From: Polydactylus sextarius
Lineage: Eukaryota > Chordata > Actinopteri > Polynemidae
DNA length: 64,000 nt
Assembly: GCA_016801845.1 (NCBI GenBank)
Contig: CM028907.1
Coordinates: 25,417,950-25,481,949, forward strand
Direction: 5' to 3'
Notes under the pieces: generated by a model
What the model saw: only the letters and a program-made list of their open reading frames with translations
Database searches by the model: none
Told to the model about the DNA's origin: nothing
Part shown: one piece after another, positions 13,441 through 26,224 of the stretch
How positions within the stretch are numbered: the stretch's first letter is position 1
Layout of the letters: every line of letters starts with the position of its first letter
Made by a program: the position numbers and the translations under genes

Positions 13441-14699
13441 AATTTTCTGTTTGATAAAAAACAGAAAAGAAGAAGGATCATTTCCACCGCTAAAATGGTA
13501 CACGATTAAAGCGTGTTAGTTCTTATCCACTATACAAATATATGCATTCAGTCCTACACATGTGCTTCTCTTCTGAAAGAGGTCAAAGCTGTATATATAC
13601 CAAAAGTTTGATATTCTGGTATTCAACATCAATTGCCTTACAGTTCAGAGCAGAATTTCCTGTGTGTGACCTTCAACTCCCTGGCTTGCACCTGTAGGCC
13701 AATATGCCATCTTCACATGGCCTGGAAGAGGAAGACAAATGAGGAGTCAATTCTTTTGCATGACTGTGCTCTGAGGGTCACATCTGTGCAGGGCTTTCTG
13801 TGCCAGGTACGTTAGCATCTGAATGCATGATAAGTCATAACCCAGGCACCATCATCCTTCACTCACACAGATTGCTGAAAATCCCAGCAAAGCCTGCCAT
13901 AAAATGATCTGTCATCACCCTCTAACATCTCCAGATCCTGCTGTTTTTTTTTTTTTTTTTTCCAGAACTCAGTGTTCATTTATCTGTGGCATTTTTTTAT
14001 GTAGCCTAAGCATTGTTTGTGTAAGTAAGCTGCATTTCAAGTAATTAAGTGTGGGGTACTTATAAAAAAAAAAAAAATTAAAAAATACAAAAAAATACTC
14101 CTATTCCTAAAAATACATTTTTAGGAATTTATTTAACTGTGCAATTTTACTTGTAATTGAGTTTAGATAATGTTTTGTAATCTACTTTATATATATATAT
14201 ATATATAAGAATATTCATTACAGAGTAGTCTACAATATTACCTGGCATCACAAAGGCATCACATTATCACATTAATGCATTAATGTATTTGTTTTGAACA
14301 CAATTAATCCATTCATAGAAGTGTTCACAGAAAAGTCTCTTGAAAGCAAATGTTTAAGCATTTGAACGACTGTTGAGAATAAGGTAAACATAAATTTAAA
14401 AATCAACTAATACTCTGAGTAGTTGTTTGTAAGAATACTTATACTTATACTTGAGTATATTTTACACTGGTACTTGTACTTGTAGTTGAATAATATTTCA
14501 GTCATGTAACAAAACTTCTACATAACGGGGAACTCTCAACTTTGTTGATTTCTGCCGCATTCTTGAAAGTCTAAATTAATCGATTGTTAGACTTGCGATG
14601 TGGTTGAGTTGTTTTATGTTGCTACACATTTTTAAGTATGTGATAACATGGAAACATTCTGTCTTTGTCTCTTATAATTTAGACCTATAAGATTGCAGG
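13441..14699. other. Intergenic, no gene recognised
   Basis: AT-rich spacer with poly-T near 13943-13961, poly-A near 14064-14078 and a short TA run near 14190-14207. No supported exon. Confidence 0.55.
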
Positions 14700-15330
14700 T
14701 AGCTCATACATTCAGTACTAACTATGGATAGCTGTCCATCCAGGTCCCTCGACAATGGACTCTTTTGGATTTTCTAAAACAATTCAAAAGAGGTATGTGA
14801 CAGCCTGCTTAAACACTTGTCAGAGTTCCCCAGCAGTGGAATCCTATAGCAGCTTAACTAAAGGATGGTTCAGGGTCCATGTCCCAACAGAACCATTCTT
14901 AACTATAGGCTTTATCATAAAGGAAAGTTTTCAGTCTAACCCTAAATGTAGTTAGGGTGCCTGCCTCCTGGACCCAAACTGGGAGCTGGTTCCATAAGAG
15001 AGGAGCCTGATAACTGAAGGCTCTACCTCCCATTCTGGTCTTAGAGAGTCTAGGAACCACAAGTAAACCAGCAGTTTGTGATCAAAGTGATCTATTAGGA
15101 TAATAAGGAACTATGAGCTCCTTCGGATATGATGGAGTCTGATCATTAAGGGTTTTATAGGCAAGCAGAAGGATTTTGAATTCTATTCTAGATTTTATAG
15201 GAAGCCAATGAAGAGCATCCAATACAGGAGAAATAAGATCTCTGGTCCTACTTCCTGTCAGTACTCATGATGCAGCATTCTGGATTAACTGAAGGTATTT
15301 GATGGAGTTACTGGAACACCCTGATAGTAA
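14700..15330. repeat. High-copy teleost interspersed repeat fragment
   Basis: The text 'gggagctggttccataagag', 'gaggagcctgataactgaag', 'ttctattctagattttatag' and 'gcagcattctggattaactg' belongs to a dispersed family I recognise as very common in percomorph genomes. The fragment stops abruptly near 15330. I do not assign a class; it could be LINE-derived. Confidence 0.6.
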
Positions 15331-18219
15331 AAAAGTTCATAGCTGATTTCCCTGGTTTCTTCAGTGGAGAAAATTCTCGAAGGTCTTGTCAACCTGAACC
15401 TGCGCTACACAGGAATTTGTGTAACTTTCTAAACATGGGAATGTCCATCATTTTCAAATGGAGGGATTCGCACGCACCAATAAGCATGGGCTGGGCCATC
15501 AGTCAAGGAGAGAATACAAAAAGGTTGGATTACAATACACACACATTAGGTTGACATATTATTCAATCATAGAAACATAGAAAATAATTGTTTTGATAGT
15601 TGTAATTATCACAAATGATAACACAAATGATAACATACATATAGATGCAAAAAGACACAATTTTAAAAAATCACAGCATGAGGGGGGAATCCAGTTTTCA
15701 CTTGCCTTGACTGCATCTTTTTTCTTGCTATTAAGCTCACTCATCTCCTCTTGCTCTCTTTACACCCTGCAGGCATAAACACATTTCATGACTGCTCCTC
15801 AGAAGTCCCCTGGCCTTAATCCTCCTTAGACTTAGGAGACAAAGAGGAACTTTTCTGTTCACTTCCCCACTGTTTGATCCCACATATTGTGGTCTTCTGG
15901 TCAGCAGGGAAGAAAGGGGCAGGTGAGAGCAAGGTAGGGAAGGAAAGAGGTGGACAAAGAACAAAGCAACAAAAAGGGAGCTGTGACAGTCTGCCAATAT
16001 GAAAACAAGGACAAAAATTCACCACGTCAGGAAGGATATCTTTTGGTTTTGAAGTCAGGGTGGCCTCAATTCAATTCCTGGATAGAAGTTTTGATGCTGT
16101 TATTATGTATTGTGCTGAAAGACGGACGAAGAACAGAGGGAGAGGAGCAGAAGGAGTGTGTGATATGAATTCCTGTTGAGGAGGACAGCCATATCAAAGC
16201 CAATGGACAAATGAGATTTGTGATGGAGCCTGAAAAATATCCGTAAAGAATGATATCTCTGCATGAAAGAGGTTGCACTTTGATCTCAACTAGGAGTGGC
16301 CCACAAGATGTTACAAATCAAAGAGGAGGGAAAGAGGGAGGCGGAAAGATTTCATATTTTTTTCTCAAATGTTTTGATGTCTTAGTCTGAAATTCTCCAG
16401 CAGTCACCTCATCTTGACAGGAAAGAAATATGAGATTTCAATGGGGAAGGGAAAAGACAGACAAATGATGAAAACCATACAGAAGTCTGGAAAAATGTGT
16501 GCATGTGTGTGTGCGCATACATATTGTTTGTAGGATAAAGACAAGAGTGTGTGAGTGGTGATTTTTCTTTTTTGTCCTGGAAAGATAATGCTAAACCCCC
16601 TTGGGTGAGAGCATCTTGAAGGAATCCGGATCCCTGTGGAAAGCAAGCTGACACCTGACGACTGGACAAAGCACAAGTTAAGAGGTTGTGGGTCAAAGGT
16701 CGGAGGCTGAGGCCTGATGTGGATGCAGGAGAAAGACCTGTGAATCACCTCAAATCATTTTGTCTCCTTCTCATTAACTCTCTCACTCCTATGGAAGTAT
16801 GTATCCATAATGAAGGAGATTAAATCCACCATCCTTCGATGGCAAATCATTTTCACCTAAATAAATTATTAGTAGTTTATGTAATGGCAGGCATTCAAAT
16901 TCATAGTCCACTGAAGTCTTCTGAGACAACACTAGAGATACACTAAAAATGCCAAAAGTTTCATGGCAGGGCAAGTTGTTGTTGAGACCTTTCACCCAAA
17001 ACAACAAATATAAACTTCAAGAAATAGATTCATTATCTAGAACCACTGAATAGCAGTCTATCTAATAGCTGCTGTTATTCTGTCCCTAAACAGCCAGTTC
17101 AGACATCAGACTTTCCCTGTGAATCAGCCTACTTTTTATGCATTCATCATTTTCCAGACATCAGGGTTTCTGTTCTGAGACATATACAAATTGTGTCATT
17201 TATAAAACTAAAGATATAAAAACAAACAAAAAGTGACACTCGGGCAGTAAAAGTGACACATCCTTTCACTTTTACACAAAAACACCCTTTCAGAGGACTG
17301 AAAAGAATTGTGGGTAATAAAAAGGGATACCATTGTGGTTTTCACTGGATCACTGCATGGCTTCTTCTTTGAAGTCAGACCACCTTTTATACAGCATTGA
17401 ATCGAGCACATTTATTGGCTGTGTCATGTGATGGTCATTTAATTATTTATGTGGTTGTATGTCTTCCAGAGTCAACAAAACACAACGTGCAGTGTACTGC
17501 AGGACATGTTGCCATCTGGTTTCCTTTGAAGGTGAGATTCTTGATATAAGTTGAACAAACCAGGTTAAATAAAGAAGAAAAATGATTAACTTTCCCATTA
17601 GTGGTGTGGCAAATCACCAAACTGTCAGACTGCCACATGGGTTGAGAAAAACTCAGCTGGTCAGTTCACTTAAGCATGTGCCTGTTCTCTTAATTCTCAT
17701 TCAATAATAAAATGAGATTTACTGTCAGCTCAGTGGCCCCTGTCTGCCCTGAATTCTATATTCACCTCCTCCTTTTCCCTCCTTCAGCCTATTGAAGTCA
17801 TTCCCTTTTTCTCACCATTGACACAAGGTTTAGAGATCACTATAATTCAAATAAGTTAAATGTCCAAGTAAGCAGATTAAAACTCCAAATGTGGAACTTT
17901 TGACAGAATCATAAGGAAATTAGAGTCTTAATGGGAAAATTCTGTGCTTTTCAAAGACCTTCTTATTGCCATACTTGTGTGCAATCTGACTGTGACACGA
18001 TAATTTTACACTTATTACCCTTCCCCTAATATCTATAGACACATCCAACGCTAAAAATCACTCATGTATATCGGTGCATGCCAATCATTTTAAGCTTAAT
18101 TCACTGATTGACTTTGTTGGAGGTATAAGCAATACAGCAACATTTACAATCTGGTCAAATGCTAACTGTCTCTGTGAGGTTGTAATTAGGAACATGATTT
18201 ACTTACAGGATTTTAGAAG
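15331..18219. other. Intergenic, no gene recognised
   Basis: Spacer without recognisable coding exons or RNA genes. The open frames around 15.7-16.7 kb lie in pyrimidine-rich sequence and show no domain. Confidence 0.55.
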
Positions 18220-18619
18220 TTAAAGGTTACAGAGAATGTTTAAACATGGTTTTGATCCTTGTTCTGTGATGTGACATATACACAATATAATGCTGGTTGG
18301 ATATGTAATACCTCAGAAGCTTCCTAAAAACCTCTCTCAAAAAGATATTTTAGGGTGGGGGTTTTAAACTGCTTGCCTCCTTCACTGCTACTCAAATGAA
18401 TGTAACTTCGCCAGCTTCAGAACACGGACAGACCATCTTTTTACAGCTAATCACCTTTGAAGGGGAGGGAATGGAGTCAGAGTGGGGGGATAGTGAGATA
18501 CATTTTACGTCACAAACAAAATTGAGCCATTTTCTTGCAGATATTTCTAAAAGAGGAATTTCTATGAAAATGGAGATGTTCAGAATTTCTAGCAATTTTT
18601 GATTCTCTGTCACCTTTAA
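18220..18619. mobile_element. piggyBac-like MITE, copy 1
   Basis: Bounded by TTAA at both ends (18220-18223 and 18616-18619). Inverted ends are AGGTTACAGAGAAT on the left and the complement of AGGTGACAGAGAAT on the right. About 400 bp with no transposase. The interior is shared in inverted orientation with the element at 33955-34487. TTAA duplication is diagnostic of piggyBac-type transposition. Confidence 0.75.
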
Positions 18620-18945
18620 AGGTTTGTCAGAGTTATTAATAAATTCTGTGGGGAACATGAATGTCTACAACAGCATCTGTCTAATACTAGTCACTGGAAT
18701 ACACTGAGATATGTTAAAATTGCTGCTATGAGAAATGTATTGTTTTCATGAACCAATTCTCCTGCATTTCATTTTTTTTTAAAACTTCCTGTCATGTTTG
18801 TGTCTTTCACTCATCGTAACTCGCAAGATGATCATCTCCCGAGCATCGCTAGCATAAGCTGACCTCATTCGTGCATGCAGACTGCAGCTAATCCTCTTGT
18901 TACGGCACTTAATGGATATCCTAACACTAGTTTTTTAGAACACAT

Positions 18946-18947
<2 letters not shown>

Positions 18948-19000
<53 letters not shown>
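18948..19000. repeat. (TA)n microsatellite
   Basis: About 26 uninterrupted TA units; a shorter TA run of about 11 units follows at 19160-19182. Confidence 0.9.
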
Positions 19001-19004
<4 letters not shown>

Positions 19005-19462
19005 CTTTGTGGTAAACAAGAACACAACAGTAGAGGGATTAAAGAGACAGGGAATATGCTAGACTGACATAAAAATAACTGTGACAGACAGACTTTGCTT
19101 ACAGCAGCATGTGACATTAAGCTTAACCTCCACACACAGCCACACTGAGTCACAGCACCATATATATATATATATATATATACTTGTATCAGCCTGGCAC
19201 ATTACACACACACATTTTCATACCTTCAGGGGACATTTCACTTGACTTGCATTTCCTGGAGACTTTTCTGGAGAAATCTCAATTGTTGATACCACTTGTC
19301 TAACTTTTATCTAAACTTGACTCCAACCTTAACCAAACCTTAAGTCATGTCTTCACCTTGATCTTTTGTTTTTAACATTATGGGGACCTGCTTTTTGTCC
19401 CCATAATGGAGACACATCCCCACATGTGAGTGTGTAGACAGGTTTAAGTCCTCACAATGTAG

Positions 19463-19465
<3 letters not shown>

Positions 19466-19500
<35 letters not shown>
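19466..19500. repeat. (AC)n microsatellite
   Basis: About 17 AC units. Confidence 0.9.
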
Positions 19501-19504
<4 letters not shown>

Positions 19505-22040
19505 CTTAATCCTTTAACAATCCAACTCCCTCCTCCAGTGGGTCCATCAAAAAGCACTTAACCCTGCCTGGGCTCATCCCCCCTCCCAGTTTTTATTTCT
19601 CTGTTCAGCCACACTGCTGCTTTTCTTTTTGTGCCTCTACAAACTCTCAGCACCAACAGCTAGGGCCTTTCTGCTCAGTCCAGCCAAAAACAAAGGCAAA
19701 GCTGCAGGAGATGGAGACAACAATGAAGAGTGGGGGGACAAGGAGGAGGGGTTTTATTTTGTTAAGCAATTTAAAGTGGTTGACAGCAGAACAGTTTTTT
19801 TGTTGTGTTTTTGTGTGTCTTATGACTTTAAAGAGCTGCTCCAAAGTCCAGGACTGAATAGGAAAGCAGGAGTTATGTGGTTAAGAGATGTTTGAGGGAA
19901 TGTTTGATAGCGATCAAGCAGCTGTTTTCCCTGAGGCTAGCGTGTCATGGAGACCTGCAGCAGGCCAGTACCTGCTTCATGTGGGAACAAACTCAAGGTC
20001 AAAATCATGTTATTTCAGTTGAAAAAAAATGATGTTGGAGTGTGGGTCAGTGTTTTCACACTCTAAAAATTGATGTCTTGATGTACGTGTCAAGATAAAA
20101 ACAGTTCAGACCATGACCACAGTTAGAGATTAGTGTGTTTTTCATGCTCCTTTGATTCTACTCAGTGCAGACAAATCAGTCTACAGTTTAACTCCATGGG
20201 GAGTTCAAACAATGCTAATTAAATCACTATCAAGTAAACTGGTTTGTGTTTTGCAGTAGAACACACTTAAACACATAAACATTCAGGAAAAACAGATCAT
20301 CCTTCACCTTGTTCAACGGCAGACTTTGTTATCGGGATGCAACCGTGTATAAATTGTAGTAAACAGGTTTATGTATGTCATGTGGCTTTTGCTCCAACAT
20401 TTGCATTCAGTTGATATCTGGTCATCTGTTCCTGCTCTGCACAAGTTTAATATTTGGACTAAGGAAGCATGAGCACTTTTATGAGCCTACTTTACTTTGG
20501 AGAATGACAGAAAGGACATACAACATATAACATAGGAGACATATAACCTGAGGAAAATAAAAGAACATAATGTCATACCCTTCCCCATGAGGAGCTTTTA
20601 TTATAATCATAAGCACCAGCTGAAAATGAGCATCATGGATGCATCATGGACACTCTCTGTGTGAATAGAGGACAGGAATTGTTCACATCACTCTTCACTG
20701 GAGATAAATCAAACCTCTACACATGATCCAGCACTAAAACATTAGCTTCGACCACACAGCAGTAAATCTACATCTAACAGTGCCAAACCATCGGAATCCT
20801 ACATTCCTGCTCTATCCATCAGATGGTGGGAAGCAGAGATGTTTCTCCAGTAAGATGAGCATTCATGAAGCAGCTGTGTGTGACAAACAGAAACAAGAGG
20901 AGGAAATCAGGGTGGAGAAGACAGAGAAAAAGAGTGTTTACTTTTAATCATGTTGAGTTTGACATCAGTGCAATAAGGACCTACAGCAAGAGGATGAAAA
21001 AACACTGAGCCAGCACTGACCTTGAATTCAAAATATTGGATGCCTGTCTTGTTGTCCAGTGCCAATATGATGATGGCTTCTCCGTAACCACAGTTACATA
21101 AAGACTTTGCCCAAGTTCTCCTCCTCATTAGTTCCCCTTGTTTTGGATTTATTCTGTATGTGGAGTGACCACTCAAATACAGAGGTCTACGGGGTCTTGG
21201 GAACAGATACAAATACATACATAATGACCAAAACACAATGTAATACAGAGTGTCCCTTAGCTCCCAATAGATTACTTATATCAAGAGTCTATCTCCGTAC
21301 TGGCAGCTCTGGAAACCTGCACTTACCCAAACTGGTGCCATGAGGCTTTTGTCATCATGGGTACAATAATAAACACAATAATGGCCTCTTGTGTTTTTCA
21401 TGAGTCTGGAGAATACATCGTCTGAAATGTTAGTGCAGTTTCATGACAGTCTATCCAATAACTGTTAGATATATCACATATTAGACTGGACCAAAGTAGT
21501 AGATCAAGCCTTGGCATCCAAACCAACCAACCAAACCAAGCCAACATTGATGGAAGTCCTCCTGCAAATACGTGAGAATGTAGTTTATATTAAATGTTAT
21601 TCCTCTACTCACCAATTGAAACTGAGCAGCTAAAATAACAAACTATTACAGTTATAGAGGCGTTATGTAAGTTTTCTCATCCACCAAACCTGGTTTCTTG
21701 CCAATAGCAAGTAGTCAGATGGTGATGGTTGGTTAACAATAATTTTCAGCCATCACTGTGTGTCCAGACAAGAGGTCAACTTCAAATGAATAAAAAAAAT
21801 ATCTTCTAGCAAGTACACCCACTTTGTGGGAAGAGTGTAGGAATCTTGAGGTTTGATAATCTGAACTGAGATCTGTTGCCAAAGGAGGCGAGTTGTACTT
21901 CCCATCAGCTTATATCAGGTTGTACTTGACCTGTGGAGTGTTCAGCATTTTAGCTAGCATGTTGTTAATCTGCTTAACTGAGCTTTAGAGAGATGGAGTT
22001 CCTCTCCCTGCTTCAAACACACAAACCCACTTTTATTCAG

Positions 22041-22090
<50 letters not shown>
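22041..22090. repeat. Compound (TC)10(AC)15 microsatellite
   Basis: A TC run passes directly into an AC run. Confidence 0.9.
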
Positions 22091-22096
<6 letters not shown>

Positions 22097-22947
22097 AGAC
22101 ACTGTAGTCCATTCTGTCTGTTGTCATTTCCTCCCTTTCACCTTTCAGACCCTGTTACATACAATCTTATCCCCATCTGTCCTCTGGTTTACAGTGTTTT
22201 ATTTCTACATGATACTTTCTCTTTCCTACATTTACAGAACAGATTATTCTGCTACGTCTGTCTTGCTCCTGCAATTTAAAAAAAAAAAAAAATAGTATTA
22301 AGTCTTCAAACACAGTGCCGTCTTTGTGCAGCTCTCACACAACCACTAAATTATGAAACTCATGTTTTTTCAAATGCTATCCTCTATGGTTACACTTTTG
22401 GCCAACGTCTTCACATAGTTTACACCGCCTCCTCCAAGAGCAATACACCAACAAAGAAAGTAAAGCAAAAGAGACCTCAATCCCACATAAAGTCACCCGA
22501 CTGTCTGCCTTGTCTGCTGTCTCACCACCACGAACAACAAACATTTGTTTTGTCCTAACTTTGCTATGAATGCAGTCAGCTGTCAAGACACACCCCAGTA
22601 AGATCTGAGGCATAAAGAGCTGTTTGAACCGGCAGGCAAGCTGTGAGGAACCACAGTGTGGTAATCCAAATAGCAGGTCGGTGGGATGCCAGCAGGGTCT
22701 GAAATGGCCTCAAGGCTATGACGTTTCAGCACTGTGGCTTCAGGTTTGGATGAGGGAAGAAAAGACATAATGTGTTCACCACCAAAAGAAACAAACCCTA
22801 CAGTCTTGTCTTTATTTTGCTGTTTACTAATGGCCTGCTTTTTCCAAACCAGTGCAGTTTGTTACATAAAACCTTTTTTTTACTAGTGCAGGACAAAACA
22901 AAGCACTTATTGTTCTGGTTTAAAGATATTATAAAGAGATTATCTTG

Positions 22948-23593
22948 CATTTACCATATTGACCTAAATATAAAATGGTCTTTTTCCTGTAGAAAAAAAA
23001 TCTGAAAATGTAGGGTCGTCATATATTTGGGATCCAGAGACCAAGGGGGTCTAAACCAGTAGGTGGCATCAAACGTCTAAAACCCTAATCAGTGACCTTG
23101 AGCGATGCGACCGCGACACAGAAAATCACTAGAAAACAGTGACTCAACAACAAATTAACAAACAGCAGTGGAGACAGAGTTTCTCAGACACTGACCAGAC
23201 TGTGGCGCCATCATAGTCTAATTATAGCTTCAATTAGGGCCGGTGATAACTGTCCTCTTTACAGTACTTGGTAGCCTTAATGTTAATGCTCAATTACATT
23301 TTAAACACCTGGAGGGCGCTTGGTTATGCTGTGCAGTTGTTTGTCAATTCCAGTGCCGACCCAGACAAGTGTGTGCTCTCCTCCATTCCTGTCACTCTAC
23401 ACTGTCTCTATCATTAAAGGCCAAAATTCCCAACAAATAATGTTAAAAAGAAAAAAAACACCACTTATAGATAATGCATGCTTGCTCCTACAGGTCATGT
23501 GCTTATTTGCTGATTTTTCCAAAAAATTGGGTCTTGAGAAAGAGGTTGTCTTGTATTCAGGGTTGTCTTATATTCGTGTCAATACAGTAAATG
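22948..23593. mobile_element. Inverted-repeat DNA transposon relic with internal SINE
   Basis: The left end CATTTACCATATTGAC pairs with the complement of the right end (CATTTACTGTATTGAC). Homology continues inward through 'aatataa' and 'gacaac/aatgg'. Length about 645 bp. The interior contains a SINE-like segment (23310-23430). No long reading frame is present. Superfamily not determined. Confidence 0.6.
23300..23430 (+). mobile_element. Degenerate fish SINE 3' portion
   Basis: 'cattcctgtcactctacac', 'tgtctctatcattaaaggcc' and 'aaaattccc' are a diverged version of the SINE tail seen at 13370-13425. It lies inside the inverted-repeat element at 22948-23593. Confidence 0.5.
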
Positions 23594-24749
23594 GTAATGA
23601 CACCTGGGCAAGGCTGCTATTACATATGCTGATGCAGACCTTTGTTAAAACACGATGGCACAACTACTGCTAGTCATCCTGCGTCAGATAAGAAGTTTCA
23701 CTTATTCCCTGTTCTGCTTTGCACATAAATAGAATATGGCAGATAGAAAATAAAATTGAAAGTTATAAAGTTATTACTTTACATCTATGGCTGCATTATG
23801 TCTACATGAATTAAATATTTATGGCATTTTAATGCATCAAGTGTTCTGCATTCACTGTCCAATATGTAGAAGAATAAAAATGTGCAAAATGTGTTTCTTA
23901 TATACTGTAAAATGGAAATTGCATGTAAATGTTTTCACAGCCTCTCCAGTCTGGACTCCACCTCCATCCACTGACAGCTGGGATTGGTTGAAACACCCGT
24001 GACCCTCAGAGCATGATTTGTGTATAATGGATAGATGGAGTTTTTTTTTAACTCCTGATTTGCTTACTTTTGATAATTTGCTTTTATTTTAAGGAAATTT
24101 TTCTATATCTGACTTCTCATTGATGACTTTTCATTGTTGGTGACGGGGATTATTTAGGGGCCAATAATAATGTCTAATAATTGATCATTCTCAATATTTA
24201 TGCATCACCAGCACGGGTCCACTTTGTGTCATAACAGGGAAGTACAACACAAATACAGAGCGAGAGAATTCAAACTCTAGTCAGAGTGGACCCCAAATGA
24301 GCAGCTGATGGATTATGGTGTTTTGATATGAGGTCACCTTCTCCGCCGCATCAACCTGCTGCTATGAGTCATAGGATGAGGTCACCTCTCAAAACATTTA
24401 CCTTCCTCTTGTCATTTCCTCAACCCAAGTTTGGAATAACAACAGTAACTGGGGGTGAAAAATCACCTGTCAGTTCTCATTTATTCCACAGTGTTAGCAG
24501 CGTGTCCATGTACATCACTTGTCTTCCCTTTACTGAGGTTTTACATGAATGAATGTTTCTATTTGCTGGAAATTCACAGGGTTTTGCATCAGTATTGTGA
24601 CGCTCCAGATAATCTCTCTCATTCACAGAAGCCTGTTAAGTTCCCACGTCTGTTTTAAATGAAATCCTAAATCCTTCAGTTGTGCAAGTGTTTTATCACA
24701 AACCTGCCCTCACTTCAAGTTGATTTTGGGATCAACACTCAATTATTGT
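23594..24749. other. Intergenic between repeats and the pdgfa 3' end
   Basis: No exon recognised. A short block at 23968-24035 ('cagctgggattgg...', 'ataatggatagatgg') resembles the tail of a widespread fish repeat that normally reads 'cagctgggataggctcc...atggatgga'. Confidence 0.45.
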
Positions 24750-24764
24750 TTTCATATAAATAGT

Positions 24765-25352
24765 TTTATTAGTATCATTGACATGTAAGGAGGCTCTTTT
24801 TCCTTCCATTCTTCATGTGAATAACATACCAAAAATAGAAACAGACAGCAATGGAAACTGAGAGGTTATAAAAATAAGACAATATACTGTAGGGGTGTGC
24901 GTGTGTGTGTGTGTGTGCGCGCGCGCATGTGTGTGTGCGTGTTTGCTGATGAAGAAGTACAAAATCTAATCCAAGTCATTGTCTCTACAAAGGATTCCAC
25001 ACAGTTTTTAATCCACGTTGCTGAGTGGTTTATACTCTGATGAAGGAATAAGATGCAATAAGTACAATAAGTACTCTGATTTCCCAGAATCCACCACACT
25101 TCTGCCGATGGTCTGCAATACCAACGTTTTAATCGCTTCTTTGCTCCATCGAGGAACCACAGCAAGGAAATCTTCAGCCTGTTTGTGATTCATTTCTGTG
25201 TATCAAAGTTTGTTACTGTTTCTCTTCTTCTTCTGTTTCAAAACGTTCAAGGTATTGTTGAGTTGAAGTCACACAAGTCTCAATTAAACCTCCCAAACAA
25301 AACGTTCACTGGTTCACTGGTTTCCTCCACTCCTTCACTTTTCCTTCCCTCT
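24765..25352 (-). other. pdgfa: pdgfa 3' UTR (predicted)
   Basis: Sequence downstream of the pdgfa stop on the minus strand. The first good AATAAA polyadenylation signal is at 24770-24765. A CA/GC-rich simple repeat at 24895-24944 would be transcribed within it. The extent is inferred, not observed. Confidence 0.4.
24895..24944. repeat. (GT)n/(GC)n compound microsatellite
   Basis: GT run, a GCGCGCGC core, then more GT units. The alternating purine-pyrimidine text has Z-DNA potential. Confidence 0.85.
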
Positions 25353-26178
25353 TCACCTGATGCCTGTTGAAAGAAAGACCAGGTCTGATAAACTTATTTC
25401 ACTTAAACATAGCACTGTTAAATACCCAATACTAACCAACTGTGCCACATCTGATATTTTTCAAAGTTTCAAACAAATCTCATGGTAATTCAGTATTTGC
25501 AGTTAATTACGCAGATTGTTTTTTCTGTTTGCATAGGAGTTAACAAAGTGGGCAGTTTGATTGCAAATGTGGGGTAAGCTGTGGTAATATACATTTTAAC
25601 ATTCATCTGATGTGGATTTGACTTGCAGGGAATCAGTAAATAGGTGTGTCAGCAGGAAATCACATGGCTGCTACAGGGATTGACCCTCTGACCTATGGAT
25701 TATGGAATACTCCGACTGCAAGTCCTCCAGGATGATATAAACTGGACTAATATCACTCATCATAGGGATTTACAGACAAATTCGGTGTAAAAATAATTAC
25801 TTTTTTACTTAAAGTCACAGATGCACAGCTGCAGATTGATGGACACATATTTTCATGCAGCATATCAAACCTAGATTTTCTTATTTAATGAGCATGGTGC
25901 ACAGACATTTACAAGCACAGTTTAACTCATGACTCCATTCAGGTTTTAATACGTGTTGGAACCGGGAAAAAAAAATTTCAGATCTGCTGTAGATGGCTGT
26001 CGACTAGGAGAACATGGATAAAAGGGAGTTTGGGAGTATGTGTGTGTGTGTGTTGAAAGGGGGGTTCCCTGAGGGGGTACTAATTAAGGCAGAGGAAAAA
26101 CACAGTAAATACCTCAGATCTCTTATCAGCTCTTTTGGTGTCAGCAGACACATTCAGACAGGAGCAGTCTTCACATGT

Positions 26179-26224
<46 letters not shown>

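Larger units (their letters stand above)
18620..22947. other. Intergenic with microsatellites, no gene recognised
   Basis: Spacer containing long TA, CA and TC/AC tracts (listed separately). Frames on both strands near 19.65-19.9 kb and 20.9-21.3 kb have no splice-bounded structure or recognised domain. Confidence 0.55.

Noticed and set aside
13188..13519. Several overlapping open frames on both strands
   Set aside because: They overlie a recognisable tRNA-derived SINE.
16404..16748. 114-codon minus-strand frame
   Set aside because: No family recognised, low-complexity stretches, no splice context or neighbouring exons.
18935..19153. Tyr/Ile-repeat 'protein' on the minus strand
   Set aside because: Translation of the (TA)n microsatellite.
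25330..25365. A basic reading of the pdgfa last exon (HQVKREGKVKEWRKPVNQ) that superficially resembles the long-isoform retention tail
   Set aside because: It is in the wrong frame: exon 5 ends in phase 1, which gives Gly-Ile-Arg-stop at this acceptor. No alternative acceptor shifts it into frame.
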